DNA of 64,000 nt from Bacteroidetes bacterium GWB2_32_14 (GCA_001768235.1 MENK01000001.1:166862-230861); one strand, 5' to 3'. Positions 1 to 10,332 are shown, counted from the first letter of the stretch. Program-made: numbers and translations. The notes: generated by a model not told the origin, from the sequence alone.

Positions 1-79
1 CATATTTTCTATATGTTATTTTTATTCGTAATGTGTCTTTTTAAACTGAACGCTAACTTATACTACTTATAACTCATAA

Positions 80-838
80 CTATTCAGTAACTTTATACAA
101 CGAGTTTGCCTGTGCCGTGGCAGTTATAATCATATCGTTAATACAAACATGCTCGGGGCGTGTTAAAACATATAAAATTGCATCGGCAATATCTTCGCCG
201 ATTAACGGATTAAATCCTTTATATACTTTTTCGGCCCGTTCTTTGTCGCCTTTAAATCTCACTAACGAAAATTCGGTTTCAACCATTCCCGGGTTTATAG
301 CTGTTACTTTAATCTTATGTTTCAGCATATCAATGCGCATTCCTTTTGTTATTGCATCTACAGCGTGTTTTGTGCCACAATAAACATTCCCGAATTCATA
401 CACTTCTTTTCCGGCTGTAGAACCAATATTTATGATATGTCCATGATTTTTTTCAACCATTATCGCGGAAACTTTTTTTGTCATGTACAATAATCCTTTT
501 ACATTGGTATCAATCATCCGCTCCCAATCGTCAACAGTTCCGTCGTGGAGATGCTCTAATCCAACTGCAAGCCCTGCATTGTTTACCAATACATCAATGT
601 CTTTCCAGTCTTTAGGTAAAGCATCTATTGCCTTAAAAACCTGTTCTTTATCTCTTACATCGAAATGCAAAATATGAACTCTCCCGGATGGTTTTTCTTT
701 AATCTCTTTTTTAAGTTCATCGAGCAGTTCAATTCTGCGGCCGGTAATAATTATATCAAAATTATTTTGTGCAAGCTTTAAAGCTGTTGCTCTTCCTATT
801 CCTGATGTTGCCCCGGTTATTAATGCTATTCGGTTCAT
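80..838 (-). CDS. Short-chain dehydrogenase/reductase, YdfG-like
   Basis: A 252-residue classical SDR expected to be cytoplasmic and NAD(P)H-dependent. Visible motifs are the Rossmann glycine motif TGATSGIG (residues 8-15), NNAG (86-89), the catalytic Ser140 and the Tyr153-x-x-x-Lys157 pair. Overall it resembles the YdfG group of 3-hydroxy acid / serine dehydrogenases, which are about 250 residues long and full length like this one. It is transcribed away from purL and stands alone; nothing nearby indicates its substrate. Family assignment is secure, substrate is inference. Confidence 0.85.
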   Translation of the reverse strand: MNRIALITGATSGIGRATALKLAQNNFDIIITGRRIELLDELKKEIKEKPSGRVHILHFDVRDKEQVFKAIDALPKDWKDIDVLVNNAGLAVGLEHLHDGTVDDWERMIDTNVKGLLYMTKKVSAIMVEKNHGHIINIGSTAGKEVYEFGNVYCGTKHAVDAITKGMRIDMLKHKIKVTAINPGMVETEFSLVRFKGDKERAEKVYKGFNPLIGEDIADAILYVLTRPEHVCINDMIITATAQANSLYKVTE

Positions 839-1040
839 TTTTTTTATTTTAGATATTTCAAACTTTATTTGTTTTTAAGTGTTTTTCAAACCATAAAAAT
901 AATAAAATTAAGAAAACAAAATATTTATTATTTATCTGGATTCAATAAAAGGATTATTATTACTCATGTTCATGATATAATTTCATTGTTAAAAGAGTTA
1001 AAAAAAACAGAATAAATGCTGTTATGATTTTTTTGTTCTT

Positions 1041-1048
1041 TATATTTG
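1041..1048 (+). promoter_or_regulatory. Probable -7 box of the purL promoter
   Basis: TATATTTG matches the Bacteroidota -7 consensus TAnnTTTG and lies 42 bases before the purL start. No good -33 element is visible about 20 bases upstream, so the assignment is moderate. The rest of the 839-1089 spacer is AT-rich without a recognisable gene. Confidence 0.5.
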
Positions 1049-1089
1049 TTGAGTCTTTAACCCCTAATAATTAATAAAAGTTTTTAGCA

Positions 1090-3312
1090 ATGGAAGTTAC
1101 AGTAAAAACAGCTGAACAATTGGGATTATTGCCCGAAGAATTTAATAAAATTAAAGAAATTTTGGGTCGTACGCCAAACTTTACAGAACTAAGTGTTTAC
1201 TCTGTAATGTGGTCGGAACATGCATCGTATAAAAACTCGATAAAATGGTTAAAGACTTTACCTCGCCAGGGAAAACAATTATTGGCTGAACCGGGAAAAG
1301 AAAATGCAGGTTTGGTTGATATAGGCGATGGATTAGCGTGTGCATTTAAAATAGAATCGCACAATCACCCATCTGCAGTTGAACCATACCAGGGAGCTGC
1401 AACCGGGGTAGGAGGTATAAATCGTGATATTTTTACAATGGGTGCCCGGCCTGTAGCTCAGCTTAACTCGTTGCGCTTTGGCGATTTAAATTTACAACGT
1501 ACAAAATGGCATTTGAAAGGAGTTGTTAAAGGTATTGGCGATTATGGAAATGCATTTGGAATACCTGTTCTGGGTGGCGAAGTATATTTTGATAAATGTT
1601 ACAATACAAATCCATTGGTAAATGCAATGTCTGTTGGAATCATGAAAAAAGATGAAATGATTTCGGCAATAGCTAAAGGTGTTGGAAACCCTGTTTATAT
1701 TGTTGGTTCATCTACCGGGAAAGATGGTATTCATGGCGCAACGTTTGCATCGGCCGATTTAAACGAGAATTCTGCCGATGATTTGCCATCGGTTCAGGTT
1801 GGGGACCCGTTTATGGAGAAATTATTGCTCGAAGCTACTTTAGAATTAAATAAAACAGGTGCTGTTGTTGGTATGCAGGATATGGGTGCCGCGGGTATTA
1901 TTTGCTCAACGTCCGAAATGTCGGAAAAAGGAAACCATGGAATGAAGGTTTATCTCGATAAAGTACCATTACGCCAACAGGAAATGCATCCCTGGGAAAT
2001 ACTTTTATCCGAATCGCAGGAACGAATGCTGGTTGTTGTTCACAAAGGGAAAGAAAAAATTGTTGAACAGATATTCGATAAGTGGGATTTGCATTGTGCT
2101 ATCATAGGAGAAGTTATTAAGGAAGACAAGCTTTATTTTTACATGCACGATGAGTTGGTTGCCGAAGTACCTGCATCTACACTTGTTCTGGGTGGTGGCG
2201 CCCCGGTTTATGAGAGAGAATACAAAGAACCGGCTTATTTTAAAGAACTTCAGAAATTTAAAATTGATCAGGTTAAAGAACCCGCAAACTATAAAGAAAC
2301 AGCCCTGAAATTACTTCAAAGTCCAAATATTGCTTCCAAAAAGTGGGTTGTTGAACAATACGATACCATGGTTGGTACAGGTAATATGAGTACCAATTTC
2401 CCATCAGATGCAGGCTTGTATAACATTAAAGGAACCGATAAAGCTATTGCAATGACTGTTGATTGCAATTCACGTTATGTAAAAGCCGATCCTGAAAAAG
2501 GTACATCAATTGCTGTTTCAGAAGCAGCAAGAAATATTGTTTGCTCAGGTGGTGTTCCTTTGGCAATTACCAATTGCCTGAACTTTGGAAATCCTTATAG
2601 CCCCGAAGTATATTGGCAGTTTGTACACGCGATTAAAGGAATGAGTCATGCCTGTAAAAAATTCAATACCCCTGTTACTGGCGGAAACGTGAGTTTTTAT
2701 AATCAAATGTCGATAGGTGGTAAAGTTGAGCCTGTTTACCCGACTCCTACAATTGGAATGATTGGTATTGTTGAAAATAAGAACGACCAGATGACCATTG
2801 CATTTAAAAATAAAGGAGATATGATTTATCTTATCGGTAAATCCCGCGACGATATTAATTCCTCGGAATATTTAAATTATATTCATAATATAGATCAATC
2901 TCCGGCTCCTTATTTTGATTTGGATGAGGAATTCGAAGTACAGGAAGCTATTAAGGGATTAATTAAAAAGAACCTGGTTCTTTCCGCCCACGATGTTTCA
3001 GATGGAGGATTATTTACAACTCTTGTAGAGTCGGCTATAATTCGTGGTTTTGGTTTCGATGTTACTACAGATGCAGAGGTAAGACAAGATGCATTCTTGT
3101 TTGGCGAAGCTCAAAGCCGTGTTGTTGTTACCGTTTCTCCTTCAAATGAAGATCATTTTATCGATTTCATGATTGAACAAAAAGTTCCGTTTTCTGCTTT
3201 AGGCCATGTAACTAAAACAGAACTTAGAATAGATGATAATTCGTATGGATTTATTGCCGATATTAAAAAACTGTACGATAATGCACTTGAAAGTTATTTA
3301 AAACAAGATTAA
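1090..3312 (+). CDS. purL: Phosphoribosylformylglycinamidine synthase, small PurL type
   Basis: Catalyses ATP-dependent conversion of FGAR to FGAM in purine synthesis, using ammonia delivered by a separate glutaminase. At 740 residues this is the small PurL form, which lacks a glutaminase domain and works with PurS and PurQ; neither partner is in this window. Supporting motifs are the N-terminal SEHASYKNS segment with His44, the nucleotide-binding KIESHNHPS stretch followed by a glycine-rich loop, and two AIRS-type repeats, the second starting near the MVGTGNM segment. It is followed after 10 bases by menG, so the two may be co-transcribed although their pathways differ. Confidence 0.97.
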   Translation: MEVTVKTAEQLGLLPEEFNKIKEILGRTPNFTELSVYSVMWSEHASYKNSIKWLKTLPRQGKQLLAEPGKENAGLVDIGDGLACAFKIESHNHPSAVEPYQGAATGVGGINRDIFTMGARPVAQLNSLRFGDLNLQRTKWHLKGVVKGIGDYGNAFGIPVLGGEVYFDKCYNTNPLVNAMSVGIMKKDEMISAIAKGVGNPVYIVGSSTGKDGIHGATFASADLNENSADDLPSVQVGDPFMEKLLLEATLELNKTGAVVGMQDMGAAGIICSTSEMSEKGNHGMKVYLDKVPLRQQEMHPWEILLSESQERMLVVVHKGKEKIVEQIFDKWDLHCAIIGEVIKEDKLYFYMHDELVAEVPASTLVLGGGAPVYEREYKEPAYFKELQKFKIDQVKEPANYKETALKLLQSPNIASKKWVVEQYDTMVGTGNMSTNFPSDAGLYNIKGTDKAIAMTVDCNSRYVKADPEKGTSIAVSEAARNIVCSGGVPLAITNCLNFGNPYSPEVYWQFVHAIKGMSHACKKFNTPVTGGNVSFYNQMSIGGKVEPVYPTPTIGMIGIVENKNDQMTIAFKNKGDMIYLIGKSRDDINSSEYLNYIHNIDQSPAPYFDLDEEFEVQEAIKGLIKKNLVLSAHDVSDGGLFTTLVESAIIRGFGFDVTTDAEVRQDAFLFGEAQSRVVVTVSPSNEDHFIDFMIEQKVPFSALGHVTKTELRIDDNSYGFIADIKKLYDNALESYLKQD

Positions 3313-3322
3313 TAAAAAATCA

Positions 3323-4051
3323 GTGCTGATACCATATAAAAACCAAGCGAATGGGAAAAAAGAGCAGGTTGCTCAAATGTTCAATAATATAGCATACAGA
3401 TATGATTTTTTAAATCATTTCCTTTCACTGGGTATCGATACTATTTGGCGGCGAAAAGCTATTAATTGCCTGAAAGATATTAATCCAAGGCGCATTCTCG
3501 ATGTTGCATCAGGTACTGCTGACCTGGCTATTGAAGCACTTCGATTAAATCCCGACGAGATTATCGGGATTGATATTTCTGAAGAAATGTTAAGTATTGG
3601 GCAAAAGAAAATTGAACGCAAAGGATTACAACGTAAAATAACTCTTCAAAAAGGGGATTCAGAAAATCTCCAGTTTAATGACGATTCTTTCGATGCAATT
3701 ACAGTTGCTTTTGGGGTTCGCAATTTCGAGAACCTGGAAAAAGGATTGTCCGAAATATTCAGGATTCTTAAACCTAATGGACGGCTGGTAATTCTTGAGT
3801 TTTCGAAACCACGAAAATTCCCGGTAAAACAGATTTATAATTTTTATTTTAAACAAATATTACCGTTTGTCGGGAAATTAATTTCAAAAGATAAATCGGC
3901 ATATTCTTATTTACCTGAATCTGTTGATCTGTTTCCTGAAAATCAAAAGTTTATTTCTATATTGGAAAAATGCGGATTTGTAAATTGTATAAACAGGCAA
4001 TTGACTTTTGGTGTTGCTTCAATTTATACTGGTGAAAAAAATAAAAGATAA
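3323..4051 (+). CDS. menG: Demethylmenaquinone methyltransferase (UbiE/MenG)
   Basis: A 242-residue SAM-dependent methyltransferase that performs the final C-methylation of menaquinone. It shows the SAM-binding motif LDVASGTADLA near residues 55-65, the family-typical AFGVRNFENL segment and LEFSKP. I place the start at a GTG ten bases after the purL stop because it gives the full conserved N-terminus (GKKEQVAQMFNNIAYRYDF). The gene lies just before porT, an order common in Bacteroidota. Menaquinone fits the membrane Fe-S protein encoded at 28772, which probably feeds the quinone pool. Confidence 0.95.
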   Translation: MLIPYKNQANGKKEQVAQMFNNIAYRYDFLNHFLSLGIDTIWRRKAINCLKDINPRRILDVASGTADLAIEALRLNPDEIIGIDISEEMLSIGQKKIERKGLQRKITLQKGDSENLQFNDDSFDAITVAFGVRNFENLEKGLSEIFRILKPNGRLVILEFSKPRKFPVKQIYNFYFKQILPFVGKLISKDKSAYSYLPESVDLFPENQKFISILEKCGFVNCINRQLTFGVASIYTGEKNKR

Positions 4052-4070
4052 TCATTTTCAATAAGAATAC

Positions 4071-4078
4071 TATATTTG
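4071..4078 (+). promoter_or_regulatory. Probable -7 box of the porT promoter
   Basis: TATATTTG matches TAnnTTTG and lies 37 bases before the porT GTG start, giving a leader of about 30 bases. The -33 region is not convincing. Confidence 0.5.
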
Positions 4079-4114
4079 TAAATAGTACGTTTTTAAGAAT
4101 CAAACTATTAAAAA

Positions 4115-4822
4115 GTGAAAAGAACTCTGATATTTCTTATTTCTGCTTTATCCTTTCATTTGGCATTGGCTCAAAAAGAATTAATTGTAAATTACCAGGA
4201 AGTTGATCATAAAGTAATCCATTTTGGATTTACAGTCGGGTTTAATACAATGGATTTCGAGTTAATTCCAACGATGGTTTCGTCCGGGGCAGATACACTT
4301 ATTCCTGAAATCAATAACCTTTCGCCCGGCTTTCACGTGGCTGTGGTTTCGAGTTTACGGTTAGGCGATAATTTAGATTTTCGTTTCTTGCCGGGTATTT
4401 CTCTTGGCCAGCGTAATATCCTGTTTTATAATAAAAATAATAATACAATTGAAAGGGAAATGAATATTGAATCTACATTTATAGATTTACCTTTTTTAAT
4501 TAAATATAAAGCCGACAGGATAAAGAATTACAGGCCCTATATAATTGGCGGAGTTAATATTCGGAACGATATGGCCCGAAATAAAGAATTTAACGAAGAT
4601 GAGGGTATATATATTAAATTAAAGCCTTTTGATATTTACTACGAAATTGGTTTCGGGCTCGATTTTTATCTTGCTTATTTTAAACTTTCAACCGAAATAA
4701 AATATTCAATTGGAACCAGGAATGTTGTTTCACCTGATGCTTCACAGGATTATCCTCAGTATGCAAATGCTGTTGATGAGTTAAATTCGCGTATGTTTAT
4801 GTTTTCACTTCACTTTGAATAG
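4115..4822 (+). CDS. porT: Type IX secretion outer-membrane protein PorT
   Basis: A 235-residue outer-membrane beta-barrel protein. The first 19 residues form a signal peptide with hydrophobic core and AxA-like cleavage site (LALAQ), followed by alternating beta-strand sequence ending in an aromatic residue-rich strand (MFSLHFE) as in outer-membrane barrels. Size, predicted fold and position after menG match PorT, a component needed for type IX secretion and gliding in Bacteroidota. It starts with GTG. Its last 13 bases overlap the convergent methyltransferase gene. An unrelated small barrel protein cannot be excluded from sequence alone. Confidence 0.85.
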   Translation: MKRTLIFLISALSFHLALAQKELIVNYQEVDHKVIHFGFTVGFNTMDFELIPTMVSSGADTLIPEINNLSPGFHVAVVSSLRLGDNLDFRFLPGISLGQRNILFYNKNNNTIEREMNIESTFIDLPFLIKYKADRIKNYRPYIIGGVNIRNDMARNKEFNEDEGIYIKLKPFDIYYEIGFGLDFYLAYFKLSTEIKYSIGTRNVVSPDASQDYPQYANAVDELNSRMFMFSLHFE

Positions 4823-5592
4823 AATGTTTTTCGCCTGAACTCGGAACAAACTATTCCTGCTGCAATAGAAATATTTAACGATTCCGATGTTGCTTTTCCA
4901 TCCGAGAAATTAGGGATATATAGCTTTTTATTAACCAAAGGCTTTATATTGTCTGAAATACCATGCGATTCACTTCCCAGGATTATAAATCCTCTTTCAG
5001 TTAAATTTTCGGTATAAATATTTTCTCCTTCGAGGAAAGTTCCATATACCGGGAATCCATTTTTTTTATTGTATGTATCGATTAATTCTTCAAAACCTGT
5101 ATAATGTACTTTTACTCTGCATATTGCTCCCATTGTCGATTGAACAACTTTTGGATTATATAAATCGACACTTTCAGGAGTACAGAAAATATTTTCAATA
5201 CCAAACCAATCAGCAATACGAATAATTGTTCCCAGGTTCCCGGGATCGCTTATATTGTCTAAGAGAATACTTAATTTAGAATCAATGTTTTCTTTTTTAT
5301 AATCATGTACTGGTTGTTCAGCTAATACAAATACTTTATTGGGTGTTGTTAATGAACTTATTGATTGCAACTCCTTTTCTGATATTTCGTCAATTTCAAA
5401 TTTCTGCCCATGCAGTTTTTTCGAATGTTCGTCGAGCCAGATTTTAGTTGCAAAAAGTTGGGTAATTTGAATACTCGAATTCAGTAGTTCGTCAGCTAAT
5501 TTTTCACCTTCGGCAAAAAAAATCCGTTGAATTTCACGGTATTTCTTTTTTTTTAAGGAATTAATGAATTTAATTTTATTTTTGCTAATCAT
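4810..5592 (-). CDS. SpoU/TrmH-family RNA 2'-O-methyltransferase
   Basis: A 260-residue SPOUT-class RNA methyltransferase. The three knot motifs are present: NISDPGNLGTIIRIADWFG, ILGSESHGIS, and IPNFSDGKATSESLNISIA near the C-terminus. An N-terminal substrate-binding domain begins with KKKYREIQRIFFAEGEKL, typical of rRNA-type members of the RlmB/TsnR group. The exact ribose target is unknown. It converges on porT (13-base overlap) and its start codon is 4 bases from the preferred start of the divergent tamL, so the two genes share a very short control region. Confidence 0.92.
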   Translation of the reverse strand: MISKNKIKFINSLKKKKYREIQRIFFAEGEKLADELLNSSIQITQLFATKIWLDEHSKKLHGQKFEIDEISEKELQSISSLTTPNKVFVLAEQPVHDYKKENIDSKLSILLDNISDPGNLGTIIRIADWFGIENIFCTPESVDLYNPKVVQSTMGAICRVKVHYTGFEELIDTYNKKNGFPVYGTFLEGENIYTENLTERGFIILGSESHGISDNIKPLVNKKLYIPNFSDGKATSESLNISIAAGIVCSEFRRKTFYSK

Positions 5593-5596
5593 TGAA

Positions 5597-7975
5597 ATGA
5601 ATTTTTTCGATACTGTTGTAAAGATAAATAAAATTAAAGCCTTGAAAAGTACCCGATTTACAAATTATTTTTCCCGGTATTGTTCTTTATCAATTTATTT
5701 ATTGATTTTTACATTATTATTTTCGTGCAGTCCTGCCAGGCATGTACCCGAAGACAAGTATTTACTTGATAAATCAAAAATCAGAATTTCAAAATCCGAC
5801 TTAAAAAAAGACGAATTAAAAATTTATATCAGGCAAAAACCAAATAAAAGAATTTTAGGATTACGGTTTCATCTTTGGTTATACAACATGTCAAACCCCA
5901 AAAAAGAAAAGGGAGTAAGCAATTGGTTACGCAGAATTGGTGAAGAACCTGTACTTTTCGATGAGTATCTTACTGAAAAATCAAATACCCAGCTAAATGC
6001 ATTTTTAAATACAAAAGGTTATTATAACTCTACAGTTAAAGATTCAGTTATTTTTAACCGTAAAAAAGCTAAAGTATATTATTATATAAAACCTAATCAA
6101 CCGTACAAAATAAAAAGTCTTAATTATTTAATTGAAGACGAAGGAATTAAGCCGATCGTGATGACTGATACACCAAATTCACTAATTAAAATCGGGGATA
6201 ATTTCGATAGAGACATGTTGCAAGATGAACGTAAAAGAATAGAAACACTATTAAAACAAAAAGGATATTTTAATTTTGATAAACAATATGTTTATTTTCA
6301 GGCAGACAGTTCGTCACAGAACCTTACAGTTGATATTACGCTTGTTGTAAAACAATTTCAGCAAAAAGATACTTCAGAATTAAATAAAACATCGAATCAT
6401 AAAAAATATTATATTAATAATGTTTATGTATATACAAATTTCGATCCGCGTAAGTCATTAATATACAAGCAGGATTATTTTAACAGTTTCGATACCACCT
6501 ATTCGAATGGAATTTATTTTATAAAACAAGCAGGCGAAAGATCAAGCAATAAAGTAATTTTTCAATCCAATTTTTTAAAAGAAGTTAGTTTATATAGTTT
6601 AGATAATTCAAATAGCACTTTTCAACACCTCAATTCATTGAGATTATATAAACTTATTAATATTCAATTTAAAGAACTTTTTCCTTTAGCAAATGATAGT
6701 TTGGATGTTGGGTATCTTGATTGTACTATTCAATTAACCAGGTTTAATCTCCAATCATATACAGTTGAGTTTCAGGGTACAAACTCTTCGGGTAATTTGG
6801 GGGTAGGAGGGAATTTACTTTATCAGAATAAAAGTTTTTTTGGCGGGGCCGAAATTGTTGATTTCAAGCTGAATGGCTCAGTAGAAACTTTAAACGAGCA
6901 AATCCAGAGAATAAACAATACTATTGAATTGGGGGGTGATATCACGGTGAGTATTCCCAAATTTATTCTTCCTGTATTCCGCGCCGAAGAGTTTAGTAAA
7001 AAATATAAGCCCAAAACCCATATTTCTATTGGATATAATTACCAGGACAGGCCAGATTACAGGCGTACAATAGCTAATATAGCCTATGGGTATTCGTGGG
7101 ATGGCAATAAATACAATAAACATATACTTCGGTTAATCGAACTAAATGCTGTTAAATTGCCTTATGTAACACAAGATTTTAAAGAATATATTGAAAAAAC
7201 CCTGCTTTCATCAAGTTATGAAAATCACTTGGTTTCAGTAACAAATTATAGTTTTATTTTTAATAACCAGGATATTAAGAAAAATAAGGATTTTTATTAT
7301 TTCAGGCTAAACTCAGAATTATCCGGGAATATACTTTCTGCAATAAGTGAAATTTCAAATTCAAAAACAAATAACGGTAGTTACGAGATATTTGGTTTAC
7401 CTTATTCCCAGTTTGTTAAATTGGATTTTGATTTTCGTTACTACCAGATTCTGAATGAAACAAATAATTTCGTGTACCGTATTTTTGTAGGTGCCGGAAT
7501 GCCATATGGAAACTCATCTGCAATACCTTTCGAAAAAAAATATTTCTCTGGTGGGGCAAATAGTATCAGGGCATGGAGTGTACGTTCTCTTGGCCCTGGT
7601 TCATATACCGGTGATACTATTTCTGACTATCCAAATCAAACGGCTGATATTAAACTTGAAGCAAATTTTGAATATCGGTTTAAATTGTTTTGGGTTCTCG
7701 AGGGAGCTTTATTTCTCGATGCAGGAAATATCTGGTCGATAAAAGAAGATAACCGCGAAGGGGCTTTCTTTAATAAAAACGAATTTTATAAAGAAATTGC
7801 AATTGGTTCCGGTTTAGGTTTTCGTTTCGATCTTTCATTTGTTATTCTTCGTTGTGATATAGGTATTAAATTAAGAGATCCTTCTCTCCCGTCAGATCAA
7901 CGTTGGATTGTCGGAAACCGTGAGTTTGTGCGAAACGATCTTTCATTTAATATTGGTATCGGATATCCATTCTAG
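5597..7975 (+). CDS. tamL: Omp85-family lipoprotein TamL (TamA-like assembly factor)
   Basis: A large outer-membrane protein with a signal peptide ending in the lipobox LLFSC (acylated Cys about residue 44), POTRA-like repeats over the first third, and a C-terminal Omp85 barrel of the surface-antigen family, ending in a strand pattern with terminal Phe (NIGIGYPF). Bacteroidota encode TamL, a lipid-anchored TamA relative that works with TamB in exporting outer-membrane proteins; no tamB is in the window. A longer reading frame starts at 5564 but would overlap the divergent gene, so I prefer the ATG at 5597; a TTG at 5641 is another option. Confidence 0.82.
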   Translation: MNFFDTVVKINKIKALKSTRFTNYFSRYCSLSIYLLIFTLLFSCSPARHVPEDKYLLDKSKIRISKSDLKKDELKIYIRQKPNKRILGLRFHLWLYNMSNPKKEKGVSNWLRRIGEEPVLFDEYLTEKSNTQLNAFLNTKGYYNSTVKDSVIFNRKKAKVYYYIKPNQPYKIKSLNYLIEDEGIKPIVMTDTPNSLIKIGDNFDRDMLQDERKRIETLLKQKGYFNFDKQYVYFQADSSSQNLTVDITLVVKQFQQKDTSELNKTSNHKKYYINNVYVYTNFDPRKSLIYKQDYFNSFDTTYSNGIYFIKQAGERSSNKVIFQSNFLKEVSLYSLDNSNSTFQHLNSLRLYKLINIQFKELFPLANDSLDVGYLDCTIQLTRFNLQSYTVEFQGTNSSGNLGVGGNLLYQNKSFFGGAEIVDFKLNGSVETLNEQIQRINNTIELGGDITVSIPKFILPVFRAEEFSKKYKPKTHISIGYNYQDRPDYRRTIANIAYGYSWDGNKYNKHILRLIELNAVKLPYVTQDFKEYIEKTLLSSSYENHLVSVTNYSFIFNNQDIKKNKDFYYFRLNSELSGNILSAISEISNSKTNNGSYEIFGLPYSQFVKLDFDFRYYQILNETNNFVYRIFVGAGMPYGNSSAIPFEKKYFSGGANSIRAWSVRSLGPGSYTGDTISDYPNQTADIKLEANFEYRFKLFWVLEGALFLDAGNIWSIKEDNREGAFFNKNEFYKEIAIGSGLGFRFDLSFVILRCDIGIKLRDPSLPSDQRWIVGNREFVRNDLSFNIGIGYPF

Positions 7976-8004
7976 GTTTTATTAGAAATCTTCCATATAC
8001 TCAA

Positions 8005-8036
8005 TTTCAAAAAGTGCTTTTTATTTTATAAATTTG
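8005..8036 (+). promoter_or_regulatory. Probable fbaB promoter
   Basis: TAAATTTG at 8029-8036 fits the TAnnTTTG -7 box; TTTC at 8005-8008 is 20 bases upstream and could serve as a weak -33 element. The start codon of the aldolase is 36 bases downstream. Confidence 0.5.
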
Positions 8037-8071
8037 TAAAAAGAGTATTAAACACATAAATATTAAAGGTT

Positions 8072-9130
8072 ATGACTTATAACAAGATTGTTGAATTACT
8101 GGGAAAAGATGCAGATTATCTGCTGAAACATAAATGCCAGACCGTTGATAAGAGTCAGTTACATTTACCAGGGCCTGATTTTATCGACAGGGTTGTATAT
8201 CACTCAAACCGAACTCCACGGGTATTAAATAACCTGGAACAAATGTTAAATCATGGACGGTTAGCTGGTACCGGTTACCTGTCAATATTGCCTGTTGATC
8301 AGGGAATTGAACATACTGCAGGTGCGTCTTTTGCTCCAAATCCGGCATACTTTGATCCCGAAAACATTGTAAAACTTGCAATCGAAGGTGGTTGTAATGC
8401 TGTTGCTTCTACATTTGGAGTTTTAGCCTCTGTTTCCAGGAAATATGCCCACAAGATTCCATTTATGGTTAAAATAAATCATAATGAATTAATGACTTAT
8501 CCAAATAAATATGATCAGATTTTATTTGGTACAGTAGAAGAAGCATGGAATCTGGGTGCAAAAGCTATTGGTGCAACAATTTATTTTGGCTCAGACGAGT
8601 CAAATCGTCAGATTTTAGAAGTTTCTGAAGCTTTCGAACGGGCACACGAGCTTGGAATGGTTACTGTTTTATGGTGCTATACCCGAAACGATGCATTTAA
8701 AAAAGATGGTGTCGATTATCATACTGCATCAGATTTATCAAGCCAGGCAAATCACCTTGGCGTTACAATTCAGGCTGATATTATCAAACAAAAGCTTCCA
8801 ACAAATAATGGAGGTTTTAAAGCGATTCATTTTGCAAAAACAAATGAAAAGGTTTATACCCAACTAACAACAGATCACCCGATAGATTTAACCAGGTACC
8901 AGGTTATTAATAACTATATGGGACGCTCGGGCCTTATTAATTCTGGGGGCGAATCAAAAGGTGCGTCTGATTTAGCCGATGCAGTTGCTACAGCAGTTAT
9001 TAATAAACGAGCAGGAGGGATGGGCCTAATTTCCGGACGTAAAGCGTTCCAACGCCCAATGAAAGATGGTGTTGAATTATTAAATGCCATACAGGATGTC
9101 TATCTTGCTAAAGAAATTGATATAGCATAA
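8072..9130 (+). CDS. fbaB: Class I fructose-bisphosphate aldolase (FbaB/DhnA type)
   Basis: A 352-residue metal-independent aldolase that reversibly cleaves fructose 1,6-bisphosphate in glycolysis and gluconeogenesis. The family signature [12 protein letters not shown] lies near residues 70-81, followed by the barrel core with MVKINHNE and the phosphate-binding segment near [11 protein letters not shown]. Length agrees with bacterial FbaB enzymes. It has its own -7 box and a rho-independent terminator directly after it, so it looks monocistronic. Confidence 0.94.
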   Translation: MTYNKIVELLGKDADYLLKHKCQTVDKSQLHLPGPDFIDRVVYHSNRTPRVLNNLEQMLNHGRLAGTGYLSILPVDQGIEHTAGASFAPNPAYFDPENIVKLAIEGGCNAVASTFGVLASVSRKYAHKIPFMVKINHNELMTYPNKYDQILFGTVEEAWNLGAKAIGATIYFGSDESNRQILEVSEAFERAHELGMVTVLWCYTRNDAFKKDGVDYHTASDLSSQANHLGVTIQADIIKQKLPTNNGGFKAIHFAKTNEKVYTQLTTDHPIDLTRYQVINNYMGRSGLINSGGESKGASDLADAVATAVINKRAGGMGLISGRKAFQRPMKDGVELLNAIQDVYLAKEIDIA

Positions 9131-9149
9131 ATTTTTAAACTAAATGTTT

Positions 9150-9174
9150 AACAGGGCTTTTGCCCTGTTTTTTG
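9150..9174 (+). terminator. Rho-independent terminator after fbaB
   Basis: An 8-bp perfect stem AACAGGGC/GCCCTGTT with a TTTT loop, followed by a run of T, 20 bases after the fbaB stop codon. Confidence 0.9.
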
Positions 9175-9248
9175 TTTCTTCTGCTTCTTAACTCCTTGAT
9201 TTAGGATTAAATATGATATTAATATTAAAAAAATTAATCTCTTTATAA

Positions 9249-10163
9249 ATGCTAAGTCGTAGATATAAAGAATATTTCTCTTTTACACGAAAAGAACGTA
9301 GGGGAATTATTATCCTTGTTACCATTGTACTAATAATCGTAATTACCCGGTATTTTCTTCTAAATCAATCAAAAACTGAATTAAATCTTGAAAATACAGA
9401 TTTCGCGGCAAAAGTGAAATCGTTCGAAGAATCCTTGGTTTTAAAAGACGTAACACCAAAATACAAAGATTTTGAAAATCCAGGAGAACAAGCATGGAAA
9501 GTACCCGAGAAATTTTTCAATTTTGATCCGAATACTACTACAGATGAAGAATTTATTTCCTTAGGGTTTAGTCAGAATCAAGTGAAAACAATTTTAAATT
9601 ACAGAAGCAGGGGCGGAAGATTCTATAAAAACAGTGATTTATTAAAGATTTATGGAATTCCACAGGAACAATACAATATTCTGGAGAAATATATTGCAAT
9701 AAACAATAATCAAAAAAATGAAAAATACAATTCCGCTCAATATAAAAACGAAATGCAATTTCAAATTAAAAATATTGAAATAAACTCAGCATCCGATTCT
9801 GAATTAGTGTTTCTGAAAGGTATAGGTAAAACTTATGCAAATAAAATCTCCAAATACAGGAATCGTTTGGGTGGTTTTGTTAAAAAAGAACAATTGATGG
9901 AGATAACCGGAATGGATACTGCACGGTATAATCAGTTTATTAATCAAATAACTATTGATACATCATTAATTGTAAAGTTGAAAATTAATACAGTTGAATA
10001 TAAAGAACTAATTAAACACCCCTATTTAAATAAATACCAGGTTCAGGCAATATTAAAATACAGGGAGTTAAATGGCAACTTTAATTTTACTGATGAATTA
10101 GTTGAAAACAATTTGATTCCGATTGATGTTTATTTAAAAATAAAACCCTATTTAGAATTATAA
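9249..10163 (+). CDS. Membrane-anchored helix-hairpin-helix (ComEA-like) protein
   Basis: A 304-residue protein with one N-terminal membrane segment (about residues 18-38, IIILVTIVLIIVITRYFLL) and a linker, followed by three helix-hairpin-helix repeats: around LGFSQNQVKTILNYR, around LKGIGKTYANKISKYRNRLGG, and around HPYLNKYQVQAILKYR. Such repeats bind the DNA backbone non-specifically and occur in ComEA-type proteins. The domains outside the anchor would face the periplasm if the N-terminus is inside. Whether it acts in DNA uptake is unknown; no competence genes are adjacent. Confidence 0.8.
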   Translation: MLSRRYKEYFSFTRKERRGIIILVTIVLIIVITRYFLLNQSKTELNLENTDFAAKVKSFEESLVLKDVTPKYKDFENPGEQAWKVPEKFFNFDPNTTTDEEFISLGFSQNQVKTILNYRSRGGRFYKNSDLLKIYGIPQEQYNILEKYIAINNNQKNEKYNSAQYKNEMQFQIKNIEINSASDSELVFLKGIGKTYANKISKYRNRLGGFVKKEQLMEITGMDTARYNQFINQITIDTSLIVKLKINTVEYKELIKHPYLNKYQVQAILKYRELNGNFNFTDELVENNLIPIDVYLKIKPYLEL

Positions 10164-10300
10164 TAAATATGTTTAAATATTTTTGACATTAGCTAAATTA
10201 AAGTGTATATTTATTTAGTACAAAAAAAACAATAAATCTGAATCGTAATATTCTCATTCTCAACATCAAGTAAAATAATATAAAATTTTTATTGATATTT

Positions 10301-10332
10301 TTTGAAAAGTGTGTTTTAAATTAATATTTTTG
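10301..10332 (+). promoter_or_regulatory. rpsU promoter
   Basis: TTTG at 10301-10304 and TATTTTTG at 10325-10332, separated by 20 bases, form a good Bacteroidota -33/-7 pair. The rpsU start is 24 bases after the -7 box. Confidence 0.7.

Noticed and set aside
5564..5596. Longer start for tamL
   Set aside because: It overlaps the start of the divergent methyltransferase and lengthens the signal peptide without need.
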